Below, one piece after another: positions 13,413 through 15,489 of a DNA stretch of 15,489 nt. A program made the translations under genes and the position numbers. Below the pieces are notes generated by a model, which saw nothing but the letters and a program-made list of their open reading frames with translations, made no database searches and was not told where the DNA came from. Each line of letters begins with the position of its first letter. Position 1 is the stretch's first letter. The DNA is from Spirochaetales bacterium (GTDB lineage Bacteria; Spirochaetota; Spirochaetia; Sphaerochaetales; Sphaerochaetaceae), in the NCBI GenBank assembly GCA_017632495.1, contig JAGBRG010000124.1, positions 1 to 15,489 of the forward strand. The letters run 5' to 3'.

Positions 13413-14885
13413 ATGGATTATAGAAGCACTCGATCTGAATTCAGATGCAACAGTCTTGATGCCGTTCTGAAAGGCATCGCCCCGGACGGAGGCCTGTTTG
13501 TATCGGACAGCGATATAGGAAAGGGTTTTGACTGGAAAGCTGTCATAGGCCTGGATACGCTTAACATGGCAGAAAAGATCCTGTCACACCTGCTTCCGGA
13601 CTTCAAGGATATGAAAGACCTAGTGAACAAGGCATACAACGGCAAGTTCGAGACAAAGGACCTGACCCCGGTTGTGAAGGTCGGAGACAAATATGTTCTG
13701 GAGCTGTTTCGCGGTCCCACATCGGCATTCAAGGATGTGGCTCTTTCCATGCTTCCCCAGCTGATTCTCGCTGCAAAGAAGCAGACGGGTGACGATAAGG
13801 AGACAGTTATTCTCACAGCCACATCGGGTGATACTGGAAAGGCCGCCATGGAGGGCTTTCATGATGTTCCGGGAACAAGGATCATCGTTTTCTACCCGGA
13901 CGGAGGCGTTTCTCCGATTCAGAGGGCTCAGATGGCAACCCAGGAAGGAAAGAATGTCAGAGTCTGCGCAGTCAGAGGCAATTTCGACGACTGTCAGACT
14001 GCCGTGAAGGTGGCATTCTCCAAAATCAACGCAATGAAAGAGCTGTCTCAGGCAAAAAAGGCCCTGTCTTCTGCCAACTCAATCAACATCGGACGCCTTG
14101 CCCCTCAGGTTGTGTACTACTTCAAAGCCTACTCGGATCTGGTTTCGATGGGCAGGATAAAGATCGGAGACAAGGTGGACTTTGTGGTTCCTTCGGGAAA
14201 CTTCGGCGATATCCTTGCAGGTTATTTTGCCAAGCTCATGGGTCTTCCTGTAAGAAATCTGGTATGTGCCTCCAACGAGAACAAAGTCCTGACGGATTTC
14301 ATCAGAACAGGCGTCTATGACAAGAGAAGACCGTTTTACAGAACAAGCTCCCCTTCCATGGACATCCTTGTATCGTCAAATCTGGAAAGGCTTTTATTCC
14401 TTGCTTCGGGCTGTAATGCATCCGTTGTCTCAAAATGGATGGCTGACCTTTCCTCTGAGGGCATCTTCAAGGTCGACGAAAAGTACATGGAAGTTATCAG
14501 AGAGACCTTCCGTTCCTACTCCTGTACTGAAAAAGAGACCATCAGGACTATCGGAGATGTGTACAGGAAAGACAGCTATCTGTGCGATCCACATACCGCA
14601 GTGGGAATGAAGGTGGCAGATGACTACAGAAAGGACATGAAGGACAATGTTCCCACTGTTGTCCTTTCAACAGCATCGCCTTACAAGTTCCCCACCCCGG
14701 TTTCCGAGGCAATCGGACTTGAGGTGAAAGGAAGTGAGTTCGAGCAGATCAAGGCGATTAATCTGAAGACCGGTGTCCCTGTACCCAGGAACCTGAGTTC
14801 TCTTGAAAGCAAAAAAGCCCTTCACGATGATGTTATCGACAGGGAAAACATCCTGAAGTACGTACTTTCCGTACTTGGAATCTGA
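13413..14885 (+). CDS. thrC: Threonine synthase
   Basis: A 490-residue PLP enzyme of the long form that converts O-phosphohomoserine to threonine. The N-terminal region carries YRSTR and GLFV; the PLP lysine lies in RGPTSAFKDVAL (Lys107), and TATSGDTGKAAM follows. Later blocks include VVPSGNFGDILAGYFAKLMGLP and the final STASPYKFP. The length agrees with the E. coli/clostridial ThrC class. The start at ATG 13413 is set by AAAGGAG. It follows the pheB-like gene by 10 bases and precedes thrH by 13, so the run supplies threonine from phosphohomoserine made by the next gene's product. Confidence 0.96.
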   Translation: MDYRSTRSEFRCNSLDAVLKGIAPDGGLFVSDSDIGKGFDWKAVIGLDTLNMAEKILSHLLPDFKDMKDLVNKAYNGKFETKDLTPVVKVGDKYVLELFRGPTSAFKDVALSMLPQLILAAKKQTGDDKETVILTATSGDTGKAAMEGFHDVPGTRIIVFYPDGGVSPIQRAQMATQEGKNVRVCAVRGNFDDCQTAVKVAFSKINAMKELSQAKKALSSANSINIGRLAPQVVYYFKAYSDLVSMGRIKIGDKVDFVVPSGNFGDILAGYFAKLMGLPVRNLVCASNENKVLTDFIRTGVYDKRRPFYRTSSPSMDILVSSNLERLLFLASGCNASVVSKWMADLSSEGIFKVDEKYMEVIRETFRSYSCTEKETIRTIGDVYRKDSYLCDPHTAVGMKVADDYRKDMKDNVPTVVLSTASPYKFPTPVSEAIGLEVKGSEFEQIKAINLKTGVPVPRNLSSLESKKALHDDVIDRENILKYVLSVLGI

Positions 14886-14898
14886 AAAGGAGTCTGTT

Positions 14899-15489
14899 AT
14901 GGAAATAGTCTGTCTGGACCTTGAAGGTGTTCTTGTTCCTGAAATCTGGATCGCATTCGCCGAAAAGACAAAAATCCCCGAGCTGAGAATCACAACCCGA
15001 GAGGAGCCTGATTACGACAAGCTGATGAAGTACCGCATGGGAATTCTGGAAGACCATAATCTCACACTTAAGGATATCCAGGATGTCATAGCCACAATCC
15101 GCCCCCTGGACGGAGCAAGGGAGTTTCTGGACAAGGTTCGTGAAATCACTCAGGTGGTTATCCTTTCTGACACATTCACGGAATTTGCAAAACCTCTGAT
15201 GAAACAGCTCGGCTGGCCTACGATTCTCTGTAACAGCCTTGTGGTTGACCACAGGGGAATGCTCACCGGCATGAGGCTCAGACAGCAGGACGGAAAGCGC
15301 AAGGCCATTGATGCCTTCCGTCAGATGAACTTCAGAACCTTCGCAGCCGGAGACAGCTACAACGATCTGACCATGATTCACAAGGCTGACAAGGGCTGTC
15401 TTTTCAGAGCCCCTCAGAACATCCTCAACGAAGAGCCCGAACTTAGACTGTGCACCACATACGATGAGTTCTACGAGGAAATAAGGTCG
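14899..15489 (+). CDS. thrH: ThrH-type phosphoserine phosphatase / homoserine phosphotransferase (runs off the window)
   Basis: The first 197 codons, open at the window end; the known Pseudomonas form is 205 residues, so about 8 may be missing. It is a HAD-superfamily enzyme. The nucleophile motif is CLDLEGVLVPEIW (D7, with Glu at the second position as in ThrH, not Asp). The second motif is LSDT (89-92) and the third is GDSYND (151-156). In Pseudomonas aeruginosa, ThrH acts on phosphoserine and can pass the phosphate to homoserine. Here it lies beside thrC, in a locus with no thrB, which suggests it makes phosphohomoserine. AAGGAG (14887-14892) lies 6 bases before ATG 14899. Confidence 0.93.
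   Translation, partial: MEIVCLDLEGVLVPEIWIAFAEKTKIPELRITTREEPDYDKLMKYRMGILEDHNLTLKDIQDVIATIRPLDGAREFLDKVREITQVVILSDTFTEFAKPLMKQLGWPTILCNSLVVDHRGMLTGMRLRQQDGKRKAIDAFRQMNFRTFAAGDSYNDLTMIHKADKGCLFRAPQNILNEEPELRLCTTYDEFYEEIRS

Noticed and set aside
14833..15381. A 182-codon minus-strand frame opposite thrC and thrH
   Set aside because: It covers thrH, whose HAD motifs are unmistakable on the plus strand. The minus-strand frame has no recognisable domain.

Overview
The window is a compact bacterial chromosome segment of roughly balanced base composition. Genes are tightly packed, with clear Shine-Dalgarno sites, and no stretch over 300 bases lacks a gene. The mix is a single-chain glycyl-tRNA synthetase, ThrH in place of ThrB, a lipoprotein with a lipobox, a membrane-bound LuxR-type regulator, and a PheB-type ACT protein beside hom and thrC. 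This would fit a host-associated spirochaete (Treponema/Sphaerochaeta-like). That assignment is an inference; no rRNA or other decisive marker is present.

Layout. (1) 1-175: the 3' end of an MntP-type manganese exporter, closed by a strong terminator that works in both directions. (2) 219-4262, minus strand: gltX, glyS and tyrS, three aminoacyl-tRNA synthetases in a tight run. (3) 4370-7163, minus strand: a three-gene unit with spacings of 1 and 0 bases. It encodes an AAA15/AbiLi-like ATPase, an RloB-like (AbiLii-like) partner, and a seven-helix membrane protein ending in a LuxR DNA-binding domain. The ATPase keeps its P-loop but has altered signature, Walker B and H-loop motifs. The RloB-like protein has lost the conserved acidic residues of all three family motifs. 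This looks like a defence-type pair whose chemistry has been lost or changed and which is now coupled to a membrane regulator. It is the strongest candidate here for something undescribed. (4) 7361-9029, minus strand: cobO (corrinoid adenosyltransferase) and a large lipoprotein. (5) 9131-9394, plus strand: an 87-residue protein that is about half Asp and Glu, driven by a near-consensus promoter whose -35 box abuts that of the lipoprotein promoter. (6) 9401-10285, minus strand: an unrecognised 294-residue protein with a faint internal repeat.

(7) 10361-15489: a divergent aspartate-family locus. hom and lysC run left; pheB-like, thrC and thrH run right (thrH runs off the window). Together they supply aspartate kinase, homoserine dehydrogenase, a likely homoserine phosphorylating enzyme (ThrH) and threonine synthase, which lacks only aspartate-semialdehyde dehydrogenase for aspartate to threonine. 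The shared intergenic region holds two overlapping divergent promoters and the dyad TTGTCT-N9-AGACAA, a likely control point, perhaps for the ACT/HTH protein encoded beside it.

Several gene starts were moved from the longest reading frame to a start with a well-placed ribosome binding site: the ATPase, gltX, hom, thrC and the acidic protein.
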